Part shown: positions 1 to 7,533 of the stretch, piece after piece | How positions within the stretch are numbered: the stretch's first letter is position 1 | How the letters are laid out: the number at the start of each line of letters is the position of its first letter | NCBI GenBank assembly: GCA_964503235.1 | Contig: CAZCZJ010000044.1 | Span: 1-18,791 of the forward strand | Source: W425 sp964503235 | GTDB lineage: Bacteria; Chloroflexota; Dehalococcoidia; Dehalococcoidales; RBG-16-60-22 | DNA: 18,791 nt | Reading direction: 5' to 3' | Notes under the pieces: generated by a model | Database searches by the model: none | Told to the model about the DNA's origin: nothing | What the model saw: the letters and a program-made list of their open reading frames with translations, nothing else | Made by a program: the position numbers and the translations under genes

Positions 1-2
1 TA

Positions 3-422
3 CTGAGGAAATTCCGCTACGGAGAAAAAGGTTTTACCCTGATCGAGCTGCTGGTGGTGATTGCCATACTGGGCATCCTGGCAGCGGTAGCTGTGCCCAA
101 CGTGAGCAAGTTCATCGGCAAGGGTCAAACCGAGGCATTTGATACGGAGTATCGCAACGTCCAGACGGCGGTGATAGCGGGTATGGCCGATGCACAAGTA
201 TCTACCGTTAGCGACGGTTGTGTCGCCGACGCCGGAACGGAGAACTTCGGCAATACCGGCCATCTAGACGCGGCTACAGGTTATTCCGCCACGGGATGTG
301 ATGTTGTTGCGGGCGGTATTGCTGTCGAAGACTACATTATCAGTGGTGCCGATGATATCGCCTGTTCTTACAGCATCGAGGAGGATGGCACGGTAGAGCG
401 GATTTGGACTCCCGCTGATTAA
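3..422 (+). CDS. Type IV major-pilin-like prepilin (5' partial)
   Basis: Structural subunit of a type IV pilus or pseudopilus. The reading frame is open from the left edge. It carries a class III prepilin signal: a short basic leader (KFRYGEKG), then the cleavage site G|FTLIE, with the +5 Glu and a hydrophobic helix running to about mature residue 20 (LLVVIAILGILAAVAVPN). The true start lies just outside the window. An internal GTG at 54 falls inside the hydrophobic helix and is not the start. The mature protein would be about 129 residues, short but normal for a pilin. It has three cysteines in the globular part and a Gly/Ala/Asp-rich, acidic C-terminal half. It converges on the pilB-C-O-MN-T operon and ends just before a strong terminator, so it is probably transcribed separately at a higher level. 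Family assignment is certain; whether it is the major or a minor pilin cannot be told. Confidence 0.9.
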   Translation: MRKFRYGEKGFTLIELLVVIAILGILAAVAVPNVSKFIGKGQTEAFDTEYRNVQTAVIAGMADAQVSTVSDGCVADAGTENFGNTGHLDAATGYSATGCDVVAGGIAVEDYIISGADDIACSYSIEEDGTVERIWTPAD

Positions 423-484
423 TCGGGTTATGCACATATAGCTATATGAAATAAAAAAGAATATAATACAAAGTCATAAAAGAG

Positions 485-530
485 AAGCCTATCAGTAATG
501 ACCCAAGTTACTGATAGGCTTTTTATATCT
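485..530 (+). terminator. Rho-independent terminator after the pilin gene
   Basis: A perfect 14-bp stem (485-498 pairs with 508-521, left arm AAGCCTATCAGTAA) with a 9-nt loop is followed by a T-rich run (520-537, interrupted by ATATC). It lies 63 bases after the pilin stop codon. On the other strand a weaker T-rich stretch follows the stem, so it may also end transcripts coming from pilT. The long perfect stem suits a highly expressed gene. Confidence 0.9.
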
Positions 531-572
531 TTTTTTAGAGAGAATATTTCTCACCCATAATATAGAGGTTTG

Positions 573-586
573 AGATAATATTATCT
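573..586. repeat. Perfect 14-bp AT-rich palindrome in the pilin/pilT intergenic gap
   Basis: AGATAATATTATCT reads the same on both strands. It sits between the pilin terminator and the pilT stop codon, in the non-coding tails of two convergent genes, where an operator would be unexpected. Chance occurrence in AT-rich spacer is plausible. I saw nothing else supportable between 531 and 665. Confidence 0.4.
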
Positions 587-665
587 GATAGCTGTGTCAT
601 TGAGATAGCAGAGTTCTAGTAAGTTAGATATAAATATGTAGTAAGCTGTAATTGAATCCGAATAT

Positions 666-1337
666 TTACTGTTGCCTGGGAGTGGTATACTCGTCTTCTT
701 CAGGGGTATAGTAATTAGTTGCCACCGGGGTCGGCTCTTCCTGATGCCAGGCTTCCTTGCCACCGGTTAGTCTGGCTATCTCTTCCTTGTCATTACAGAA
801 ATCGTTGACGCTGTCAAGCGTAATAGCCCCGTCATGGTACAGGTTAACCAGCGCCTGGTCCATTAATTGCATGCCGGCATGGGTATTGACGCGAATAGTA
901 TTGGGCAACTGGAAGCTCTTGCCTTCCCTGATAAGATTTTTCACGGCGGAATTGGCCAGCATTATCTCTATCGCCGCTATTCTCCCTTCCTGGTTGGCTT
1001 TGGGAATTAGCGACTGACAGAGTATGCCCAGCAGCAATGACGCCAGACGCGCCTGAGCCAGGTAACGCTCATGGGGCGGGAAGATATTGATAATCCTTTC
1101 TACGGCTTGAGAGGCGCTGGGGGCATGACCGGTGGTCAGTACAAGGTGACCGGTTTCGGCTACGGTAAGCGCCGCCGATGCTGTCTCCAGGTCTCTCATC
1201 TCACCGACAAGTATAACGTCCGGGTCCTGACGTAAAACATGCCGGAGCGCCTCAGCGAATGATAGCGTATCACTGCCCAGCTCACGTTGTGTAATGGTAC
1301 AGCGAAGATTGGTATAGGTATACTCTACCGGGTCTTC
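666..1337 (-). CDS. pilT: Type IV pilus retraction ATPase PilT (N-terminus lost in assembly gap)
   Basis: C-terminal 223 residues of a PilT-family hexameric ATPase, which powers pilus retraction at the inner face of the membrane. The visible part begins at the Asp box EDPVEY. It then shows the Walker B region (DPDVILVGEMRD), the His box (TGHLVLTTGHAPSAS), RIINIFP, and the PilT C-terminal signature AVKNLIREGK...MQLMDQAL, which separates PilT from PilB. There is no CxxC zinc motif, also as expected for PilT. The Walker A domain (roughly 160 residues by comparison with the family) is missing because the frame runs into the 100-N gap. The ATG that opens a shorter frame at 1199 lies inside Walker B (GEM-RD) and is not a real start. 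The C-terminus is acidic and rich in Tyr and Glu beyond the conserved core. It is the last visible gene of the leftward pilus operon. Confidence 0.92.
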   Translation of the reverse strand, partial: EDPVEYTYTNLRCTITQRELGSDTLSFAEALRHVLRQDPDVILVGEMRDLETASAALTVAETGHLVLTTGHAPSASQAVERIINIFPPHERYLAQARLASLLLGILCQSLIPKANQEGRIAAIEIMLANSAVKNLIREGKSFQLPNTIRVNTHAGMQLMDQALVNLYHDGAITLDSVNDFCNDKEEIARLTGGKEAWHQEEPTPVATNYYTPEEDEYTTPRQQ

Positions 1338-1437
1338 NNNNNNNNNNNNNNNNNNNNNNNNNNNNNNNNNNNNNNNNNNNNNNNNNNNNNNNNNNNNNNN
1401 NNNNNNNNNNNNNNNNNNNNNNNNNNNNNNNNNNNNN
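1338..1437. other. Assembly gap, exactly 100 N
   Basis: The 100 N look like a scaffolding placeholder, not a measured length. The flanks are a PilN-like domain cut near its end and a PilT cut before its Asp box. PilT alone lacks about 480 bases, so the true gap must be several hundred bases or more and could hide a further small gene. Confidence 0.97.
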
Positions 1438-2716
1438 CATGAGCTATGCTTCCTAATTCTATTCCGCTTATCACATTATCCACGACGGCATTAATATCAT
1501 CATTTACTACATCAGATGACAAACTGATTGTTTCGTAGGCAATTGTGAAACTATCATTAATTATTTCAAGATCAGCTATCTGTTCCTCTAAAACATCGAT
1601 ATTTTCCAGAATCTTTTGTTTTTCCGCTTGCTTTTTAGTGATGATAAAATTATTAGCATCGATTTCTTCATTTGTAGCTTTGATATTTCCCGCGGTATTC
1701 TGGATGATGAATATAAAAGCAACTACCACCCCGATAGCGGCAACGGCAGCGGGTATAGCCAGTAGTCTATCCCGTGACATAGGCTTGGGTAAATAATCAC
1801 CGGGTAATGTATTTATATTCGCCAGTAGTGAGCCGGACTCTCGGGGTAATTCTTTAAGAGTAAGCCCTACATTGACCAGATAATGCGATGGGTCGAGCTG
1901 TTTGGGGCATTTCAAAGGCGATGTTAGCGGGGCTACCGTATATCCCAGCTCCCGGGAAAGCGATTCGAATGAATCAGGATTATCCGCCATTTCACCGGAA
2001 ATATACACAATTGTTTCCTCGGGGAGTATTTTCTCCGGATTGTTTGAATTATAAAATTGTACGGTACGTCTTAATTCATCTTTTACTATTGCTAGTTTTT
2101 CTTGATAAGATAATGAGTCATGCGGGAAGGATACAGTACGCATCGGTTGGGGAAAACCCTCTGATAATATAATGATATCAAATTCAGTTTCCTGGGCATC
2201 GATGAGTATGGCCGTTTCTTCTTTTATCAGTCTGGCTAAAGCCAGGGGTTTGATGTCCATGAGATATGGTCTTAATCCGGCCTGGTCAAGGGCGTGAAGC
2301 AAGTTATTGGTGGTCTGCCGGGGCAAGGCGACGATAAAGGCCCGCATGCGGCTTTCATCGCTGGACACGATTTGCCAGGAGATGTGTAACTGCTCCGGGG
2401 TAACGGGTAAAAGCCTTTTAGCTTCCCGTGTCATGGCCTCTTCTTGCATGGCTTTGGGTAATAAAGGCAGAACGACGGGACGCGATAGTGAATGAAGACC
2501 ACTCATACCAAAGATAAAACTGTTCGGGCTGATTTTATTAGCCGAAAACAGATGCTTGATCTTTTCAACCAGCTCCATTTCCTTGTCTTCATCGCTAACA
2601 TTTTCCAGGTCTATATCAAGCGGCACCTCGGCAAGTTTACTTATTCTCCTGCCACTGGTCACCATTAACCGGATACTTTTATCGTTGATATACAGTGACG
2701 TTATTTTCTTAGCCAT
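1438..2716 (-). CDS. PilM-PilN fusion protein, type IV pilus inner-membrane platform (C-terminus lost in gap)
   Basis: 426 residues are visible. Residues 1-290 resemble PilM, the cytoplasmic actin-like ATP-binding protein of the pilus alignment complex (MAKKITSLYIND..IRLM start, EAMTREAKRLLP at about 93-104, DELRRTVQFYN at about 213-223). They are followed by INTLP (301-305), which resembles the INLLP-type motif at the N-terminus of PilN that binds PilM. Then come one membrane span (about 318-338) and a coiled coil (about 340-390), as in PilN. In most bacteria these are two proteins; here they are one frame with no stop or frameshift between them. A GGGAG Shine-Dalgarno precedes the ATG, and only 2 bases separate it from the pilO-like stop codon. 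The end runs into the N gap; the few codons that would follow on the far side are pilT sequence in the wrong frame. The fold assignment is by eye and good for both halves, less sure for PilN. Confidence 0.8.
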
Positions 2717-2718
2717 GA

Positions 2719-3276
2719 TTAATCTCCCTTGTATGAATAGACAACCATTTGGATTGAGGTATATGGTGAGTCATCCATTACCATCTGGACCGATTCTATA
2801 TATCCGGTGCTGAAGCCTTCATTCATATTAATTATAAAATTCACCATATCGGACAATTCGCCACGTACCATGACGTACACCATTATTTTTTCACATTGAA
2901 GGTTAATGAATTCTTGTGTTTTTATATCAGTTGTACCGATATCGTATATTTTCACATTACTCATAGAAGCGATATAATAACATTTGTCAGTGACATCAAT
3001 ACTTTCAACAGGCTGTTGAAGTTTTAATTTACCACTGTCGTGTTGCGAGGAAATGGAGTTATGTATTGCAATCAGTTCGTTTTCTTGTTGCTGCAATTCT
3101 TCGATGTTAAATTGTCCCAGTCTCGCTTCGGCCACTGCTAACTCATCATTAGCTTCGCTGTTCTCTTTTAACTGTGAAGAATAGGTTACGCCGAGTCCTG
3201 CCAATATAACGATGAAAACACCTACCGAGAGAATTATCCAGCTGGTTTTACTTACACTAATTTTAATTTTTTTCAT
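2719..3276 (-). CDS. PilO-like type IV pilus assembly protein
   Basis: A 185-residue bitopic membrane protein: a short basic cytoplasmic N-terminus (MKKIKISVSK), one membrane span (about 12-31), a coiled coil (about 35-75), and a small outer domain with alternating beta and alpha segments. This is the architecture of PilO, which pairs with PilN through its coiled coil and ferredoxin-like domain to form the scaffold around the pilus motor. The sequence itself is poorly conserved, as is usual for PilO, so the call rests on architecture and on position between pilC and the pilM-pilN fusion. The start has GAGGACA 6 bases upstream. It contains two cysteines (99 and 128). A PilN-like or GspM-like protein would look similar, but the PilN role seems already filled by the neighbouring fusion. 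Confidence 0.7.
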   Translation of the reverse strand: MKKIKISVSKTSWIILSVGVFIVILAGLGVTYSSQLKENSEANDELAVAEARLGQFNIEELQQQENELIAIHNSISSQHDSGKLKLQQPVESIDVTDKCYYIASMSNVKIYDIGTTDIKTQEFINLQCEKIMVYVMVRGELSDMVNFIINMNEGFSTGYIESVQMVMDDSPYTSIQMVVYSYKGD

Positions 3277-3297
3277 ATTGTCCTCGATTGCCAGAGG

Positions 3298-4506
3298 CTA
3301 GAATGCAGTTCCGTAAACGCTATACATGGCCGACACCATCGAAAGTGCAATAAGACCGACCACGCCAGCAATTACCAGAGTCATTACTGGCTGTATGAGC
3401 CCTATAAGTGACTTTGTTTTATCCTCAGCCTCTGTTTCGTAATTAGCTGCAATGGCTAATAGAGAGGTATCAAGGCTGCCGGTTTCCTCCCCGACTTTAA
3501 CCATACGTACTATCATTGGTAGGAAGAAGGGATTCTTGGACATAGGCCCGGCCAAACCTTCACCCTTGAGCATATCCTGGTGAACATCATTAAGTGCCTG
3601 TGCCATTACTTTGCTATTGGTACCCTGGGTGACCAGAGACATAATTTCCGTTAAAGGTAAGCCAGCGGTGAATAAGATTGAGATACTCCGACAACAGCGG
3701 GATAGCTCGTTGAGTTGTTTTACACGACCTATTAGAGGTAATTTTAACAGGAATTTATCCCACTTATAACTACCATCCGGGGTTTTGATATAAATCAGGA
3801 AAGCCCCGATTGCGACTACTATACCAATAATGATGTATAGGGCGTTTGCCTTAACGACCTCTGAAAAATCCATCATCAATCGTGTTATAGTCGGTAGTTC
3901 CACGTTGAGCCTATCGTATAAATCGCTGAACGCCGGCAAGACAAATCCAACCAGTACACCGACGACGATAACCGTGACAATGGCGGCAATAACCGGGTAG
4001 GTAAGTGCACTTTTAATGCTTTTTCTGGAGTTTATTTCCTTTTCCATGTAGTCGGCTACCTGTCTCAGCATTGTCTCCAGCCCACCGGTTTGCTCACCGA
4101 TGCTTAATGTCCTGCAGGCCAGAGGAGTGAATATTTCCGGATGTTTAGCCATCGCTATCGATAGTTGATTTCCGTTTCTAAGGTCTTTGAGTATATCGAC
4201 CATCGCCTTTTTCATATTGGGATTGGCCATTTGTTCTTGCAAGAGTTCAAGAGAGGTGACGATATTAACACCTGATTCTAATAATAAAGCTAATTGGCGG
4301 AAGAAAAGTACGATTTCCATCGGCTTTATCTTGAACATGGATTGTTTTAATCTCTCTACACTGAGGAAAGGAACGTATTGTTTCAGGTTGATTAAACGAT
4401 AACCCGCATAGCTCATCATGTCATTGACGGCTTCTTCGTTGGCGGCGTTTAACCTCCCCTTAATGACTTCTCCCTGTGGACTACAGGCTATGTATTGATA
4501 TACCAT
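3298..4506 (-). CDS. pilC: Type IV pilus inner-membrane platform protein PilC
   Basis: Polytopic membrane protein of the GspF/PilC family that couples the PilB and PilT motors to pilin insertion and extraction. Its 402 residues match the usual length. It has two T2SSF repeats: the first is centred on FFRQLALLLESGV (68-80) and GEQTGGLE (137-144), the second on ISILFTAGLPL (275-285) and GEETGSLD (339-346). Membrane spans are at about 170-191, 222-240 and 369-394. The N-terminal MVYQYIACSPQGEVIKGRL is the typical PilC beginning (Y.Y...d..G....G.l). The start has GGAAAG upstream. The gene lies 59 bases after pilB and 21 bases before pilO-like, on the same strand, so it is surely in the same operon. 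Confidence 0.95.
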   Translation of the reverse strand: MVYQYIACSPQGEVIKGRLNAANEEAVNDMMSYAGYRLINLKQYVPFLSVERLKQSMFKIKPMEIVLFFRQLALLLESGVNIVTSLELLQEQMANPNMKKAMVDILKDLRNGNQLSIAMAKHPEIFTPLACRTLSIGEQTGGLETMLRQVADYMEKEINSRKSIKSALTYPVIAAIVTVIVVGVLVGFVLPAFSDLYDRLNVELPTITRLMMDFSEVVKANALYIIIGIVVAIGAFLIYIKTPDGSYKWDKFLLKLPLIGRVKQLNELSRCCRSISILFTAGLPLTEIMSLVTQGTNSKVMAQALNDVHQDMLKGEGLAGPMSKNPFFLPMIVRMVKVGEETGSLDTSLLAIAANYETEAEDKTKSLIGLIQPVMTLVIAGVVGLIALSMVSAMYSVYGTAF

Positions 4507-4565
4507 TAGCTTTCCAACAAAATAATAATTTTGTTCTCCTATTTATGTCATTATCAGTTTTTCAG

Positions 4566-6086
4566 TTACCCCGTGTATGCGTTTCGGATTATCTCTGAAG
4601 GTGTGGTCATATTTTCTTTAACCTTAATCATTCCATCTTTAGCCAGAGGTATCATGCCTTCTTTTATGGCTCGCTCTCGGATTTCTCCAGCCGTAGCACC
4701 TTTTAGAAGCATCGTTTTAATTTCTTCGGTATTATTGAGTATTTCAAATACACCCGTTCTACCGCGATAGCCGGTGTTAGAACAGTTTTTACATCCGCTT
4801 CCGTACATAAAAGTATCTTTTTCCTCTTGCATTTCCTGTTTATAAGCCATAGATTCAGCGCTGGAGACTTCCGTAGGACTGGAGCAGTTAGGACAGATAC
4901 GTCGGACCATCCGCTGAGCGATTACACCTATAAGTGCCGAGGAAACAAGAAACGGCTCTACGCCGAGGTCCAGGAGACGCAAGACTACACCAACGGTGTC
5001 ATTGGCATGGATTGACGATAATACCAGATGTCCGGTGAGCGCTGATTGAATGGCGATATTGGCCGTTTCAGCATCACGTATCTCACCGATGAGTATTATG
5101 TCGGGGTCAAGTCTTAATATAGACCTGAGGCCGCTGGCAAAAGTCAGACCAGCCCGGGGATTAACCTGAATCTGGTTGATTTTTTCAAATCTATACTCGA
5201 CCGGGTCTTCTACGGTGATGATATTTCTTTCAATGCGGTCGAGTGTATTAACGGCGGCATAAAGCGTGGTTGTTTTACCGGCACCTGTCGGTCCGCTCAC
5301 CAGTATTATCCCGTAGGATACCTTGAGCATATCTTCAAATTTGACGAGGGTGTCAGGCAAAAACCCCAACTCACTTAAAGACAGTGTTGCTCTCGACTTA
5401 TCGAGAAGTCGTAATGTTGCCATTTCACCATGTACGGTAGCAATACTGCCGACACGAACGTCAATTGCCCTTCCTTTGGCTTTGACGGTGAACTGTCCAT
5501 CCTGCGGTCGATGGTGGTCAGCTATATTCATTTGAGCCAGGACCTTGATTCTTGAGATTAATGCGGTAGCCGTGGTTAAGGGGAGAGAAAACATATCATG
5601 CAGCGCTCCGTCAATTCTATAACGGACTCTGAGGGCTTCTTCACCGGGCTGGAGGTGGATATCGGATGCTCTGGCTTTTACCGCTTCATCTACTATCAGT
5701 GTCAATGCCTGGGATACCGGGGCATCCATAGAAGTATCCAGGCGGACTTTCGCAGCAGCATCTCCGTCACTTCCCTCATCAGAAGAGATACTCGATATTT
5801 TCTGCTGTATCTCGTCGTAGGCTCTGTAATTGAAATCGATTGCGTCCAGGACTTCTTCGGCGGCAGCCTCTTCGGGCTCTATGCGCATCTGACTCCAGCT
5901 GGCAAGAGCTTCCAGAGCGAAAATGTCCGTTGGATTAGCCATGACCACACGTAAGATATTGCCAGTTTTTGATATGGGGATTGCCACGTGCTTACGGGCC
6001 ATAGCTTCGGGGATCATTTGAAGAGCTTCTGGCTCAGGTGCATTTTTTCGTAGGCTACTCTGAGCCTCTTCAATGGATTCTGTCAT
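4566..6086 (-). CDS. pilB: Type IV pilus extension ATPase PilB
   Basis: Cytoplasmic hexameric ATPase (GspE/PilB family) that drives pilus polymerisation. 506 residues: a shortened N-terminal MshEN-like domain (about 20-95, MIPEAMARKHVAIPISKTGN..VVMANPTD in pieces), a linker, then the ATPase. Visible motifs are SDIHLQ (141-146), Walker A GPTGAGKTT (265-273), Asp box EDPVEYRFE (293-301), Walker B ILIGEIRDAET (331-341), and His box TGHLVLSSIHANDT (351-364). The tetracysteine zinc site is C398-x2-C401 and C432-x2-C435, diagnostic of PilB over PilT. The N-terminus is some tens of residues shorter than many PilB proteins. The ATG at 6086 has no clear Shine-Dalgarno, but an in-frame stop 7 codons upstream leaves no better start. 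First gene of the leftward pilus operon, divergent from xerD. Confidence 0.95.
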   Translation of the reverse strand: MTESIEEAQSSLRKNAPEPEALQMIPEAMARKHVAIPISKTGNILRVVMANPTDIFALEALASWSQMRIEPEEAAAEEVLDAIDFNYRAYDEIQQKISSISSDEGSDGDAAAKVRLDTSMDAPVSQALTLIVDEAVKARASDIHLQPGEEALRVRYRIDGALHDMFSLPLTTATALISRIKVLAQMNIADHHRPQDGQFTVKAKGRAIDVRVGSIATVHGEMATLRLLDKSRATLSLSELGFLPDTLVKFEDMLKVSYGIILVSGPTGAGKTTTLYAAVNTLDRIERNIITVEDPVEYRFEKINQIQVNPRAGLTFASGLRSILRLDPDIILIGEIRDAETANIAIQSALTGHLVLSSIHANDTVGVVLRLLDLGVEPFLVSSALIGVIAQRMVRRICPNCSSPTEVSSAESMAYKQEMQEEKDTFMYGSGCKNCSNTGYRGRTGVFEILNNTEEIKTMLLKGATAGEIRERAIKEGMIPLAKDGMIKVKENMTTPSEIIRNAYTG

Positions 6087-6136
6087 ATGTATAGAGTCCC
6101 AAATTTACTGATATAAATAGGATTTACAGGAATAAT

Positions 6137-6163
6137 CTTATATGCCTTTTTTCCCATTTACAA
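6137..6163 (-). promoter_or_regulatory. Possible promoter for the pil operon
   Basis: On the minus strand TTGTAA (6158-6163) and TATAAG (6137-6142) are separated by 15 bases, about 50 bases before the pilB start. The spacing is short and both boxes deviate from consensus, so this is only a candidate. Nothing better is visible in the 222-base divergent region on this strand. Confidence 0.3.
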
Positions 6164-6223
6164 TAGCTATTTGGTAATAGGTAATTCAGGTAGTCCGCGG
6201 AAATGGACATTAAATAACACTCT

Positions 6224-6251
6224 TTGACATGTTTGAATATTATGTTAAAAT
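6224..6251 (+). promoter_or_regulatory. Sigma70-type promoter for xerD cluster
   Basis: A perfect -35 TTGACA (6224-6229) and TAAAAT (6246-6251, 5 of 6 match) are separated by 16 bases. Transcription would start near 6258, giving a leader of about 50 bases. GAGGAG (6298-6303) then stands 5 bases ahead of the xerD ATG. Confidence 0.65.
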
Positions 6252-6308
6252 ATGTTTAGGATAAGAAGCGGCTAATTTTGCCAGACTAATAAATCACGAG
6301 GAGATACT

Positions 6309-7220
6309 ATGAGAGAGCTGATTAATAGCTTTTTAAATTATCTGGTGGTAGAGAAAGGCTATTCCGATAATACTATCAATGCATATCGGAATGACCTTAC
6401 GGCTTTGGCTGATTTTGCTGAGAAAGAGTTGTCCGGACAGGGTCCGGGCACATCCTGGAGAAATTTCACCCGTCAAAACATGCTGAGTTACCTCCTTTTT
6501 CTTAAGGAAAGGGGGTATGTTCCCACGACGATAGCCCGGAAAGTGGCGGCGGGCCGGTCTTTCTTCAGTTTCCTGTTAGCGGAGGGGGCTATCAAATCCA
6601 ACCCGACCGAGAATATGAGTTCGCCCAGCGTGGGCAAGGCATTACCGAAGCCCATACCGATTAATCAGGTACGCCTTCTCCTGGAACAACCCGCCAAGTT
6701 ATCAACTTCCGAGGCCAAGAGGGATAGAGCCATACTGGAACTGCTGTATGCCAGCGGCATGAGAATCAGCGAACTGGTGGCTTTAAATATGGGCGATGTG
6801 AATATGGAGGGTGATTATTTTGTACGCTGCTTTGGTAAAGGGCGTAAAGAACGCATCATACCGCTTTACGAACAGGTAGTTAAAACCATTAAAGAATATG
6901 TTGACGAGGAACGTCCCAAACTCTTACGCAGTAAAAAAGATAATGCCTTGTTCTTAAATGCCCGCGGTGAAAGGCTCACCCGACAGGGATTCTGGCAGAA
7001 GCTCAAGGAATATGCCAAAACAGCCGGACTGGATGAAAAAATTAGCCCTCATACACTGAGGCATAGCTTTGCCACTCATATGCTTAACGGCGGGGCGGAT
7101 TTACGGTCGGTGCAGGAACTGCTGGGACATGCTAATATATCAACGACACAGGTTTATACTCATCTGACCACCGAACAGGTTCGAAAATCTTACGATAAAT
7201 CGCATCCCAGGGCTAAATAG
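6309..7220 (+). CDS. xerD: Tyrosine recombinase XerC/XerD
   Basis: Site-specific tyrosine recombinase, 303 residues, the normal length for chromosomal XerC/XerD, which resolve chromosome dimers at dif. It has an N-terminal SAM-like core-binding domain (about 1-110) and a catalytic domain with the full active-site set: R152 (SGMRISEL), K177 (GKGRKER), H248 and R251 (HTLRHSFATHML), H274 (GHANIS) and nucleophile Y283 (QVYTHL). No excisionase, att-like repeat or other mobile gene lies beside it, and the following genes are housekeeping. A cellular Xer role is therefore likelier than an integrase. The choice between XerC and XerD is not possible by eye; in lineages with a single Xer protein it may act alone. 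No dif-like 28-bp site was recognised in the window. It is followed 12 bases later by a small membrane-protein gene. Confidence 0.92.
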   Translation: MRELINSFLNYLVVEKGYSDNTINAYRNDLTALADFAEKELSGQGPGTSWRNFTRQNMLSYLLFLKERGYVPTTIARKVAAGRSFFSFLLAEGAIKSNPTENMSSPSVGKALPKPIPINQVRLLLEQPAKLSTSEAKRDRAILELLYASGMRISELVALNMGDVNMEGDYFVRCFGKGRKERIIPLYEQVVKTIKEYVDEERPKLLRSKKDNALFLNARGERLTRQGFWQKLKEYAKTAGLDEKISPHTLRHSFATHMLNGGADLRSVQELLGHANISTTQVYTHLTTEQVRKSYDKSHPRAK

Positions 7221-7232
7221 AGGAGGTAATGG

Positions 7233-7514
7233 ATGCCATCAAAATCACGGCGTACCAGAGGTAAGCATCCTCACCAAAGCAAAAAGAGCAAAGCTATCCT
7301 GCGGCAGGAAACTCTGGCGACAAGACCACCAACGCCTGAAAAACCTGCTCCGGTTAAAGAGACTGTTACATTACCAACACCCAAGCCCGCGGAAATCCCT
7401 TCCAGGCAACGTACCGTGAGTCACCCCTATGTATACAGAGAGCTTCGGAGAATTGGGATTTTAGCAGCAATAGTGATTATCATTCTGATTATTTTAGCGG
7501 TAGTTCTCCACTAG
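7233..7514 (+). CDS. Small tail-anchored membrane protein, function unknown
   Basis: 93 residues with a very strong Shine-Dalgarno (AGGAGG, 7221-7226) right after the xerD stop. Residues 1-25 are strongly basic and Ser/His-rich (MPSKSRRTRGKHPHQSKKSK). Residues 30-60 are rich in Pro and Thr and likely disordered. Residues 72-93 form one very hydrophobic helix of Ile, Leu, Ala and Val that ends with the protein. This predicts a cytoplasmic basic tail held to the membrane by a C-terminal anchor. I recognise no domain. The basic tail could contact nucleic acid, the ribosome or acidic lipid; this is only inference from composition. The good ribosome site, the tight spacing on both sides and the clear segmentation argue that it is a real gene co-transcribed with xerD and pcm. 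Confidence 0.75.
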   Translation: MPSKSRRTRGKHPHQSKKSKAILRQETLATRPPTPEKPAPVKETVTLPTPKPAEIPSRQRTVSHPYVYRELRRIGILAAIVIIILIILAVVLH

Positions 7515-7522
7515 TCCTTTAC

Positions 7523-7528
7523 GGGTGG
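7523..7528 (+). promoter_or_regulatory. Ribosome binding site deciding the pcm start
   Basis: GGGTGG lies 5 bases before the ATG at 7534. The alternative in-frame GTG at 7525 overlaps this element and has nothing resembling a Shine-Dalgarno upstream, so the ATG is preferred. The choice changes the protein by 3 residues. Confidence 0.5.
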
Positions 7529-7533
7529 CTGCT

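Noticed and set aside
1325..2716. Single 463-residue protein running across the N gap
   Set aside because: It joins the PilM-PilN fusion to three out-of-frame pilT codons through 34 unknown residues. The visible pilT frame is different, so it is an artefact of the placeholder length.
5598..5954. 118-codon plus-strand frame
   Set aside because: Antisense to the N-terminal part of pilB; no independent support.
6309..7220. Integrase of a mobile element
   Set aside because: Length and active-site set fit XerC/XerD, and there are no att-like repeats, tRNA, excisionase or cargo genes nearby.
7229..7264. 11-codon frame starting at an ATG just before the small membrane-protein gene
   Set aside because: It lies only a few bases after the Shine-Dalgarno and in another frame; the next ATG (7233) has the proper spacing and a long coherent product.
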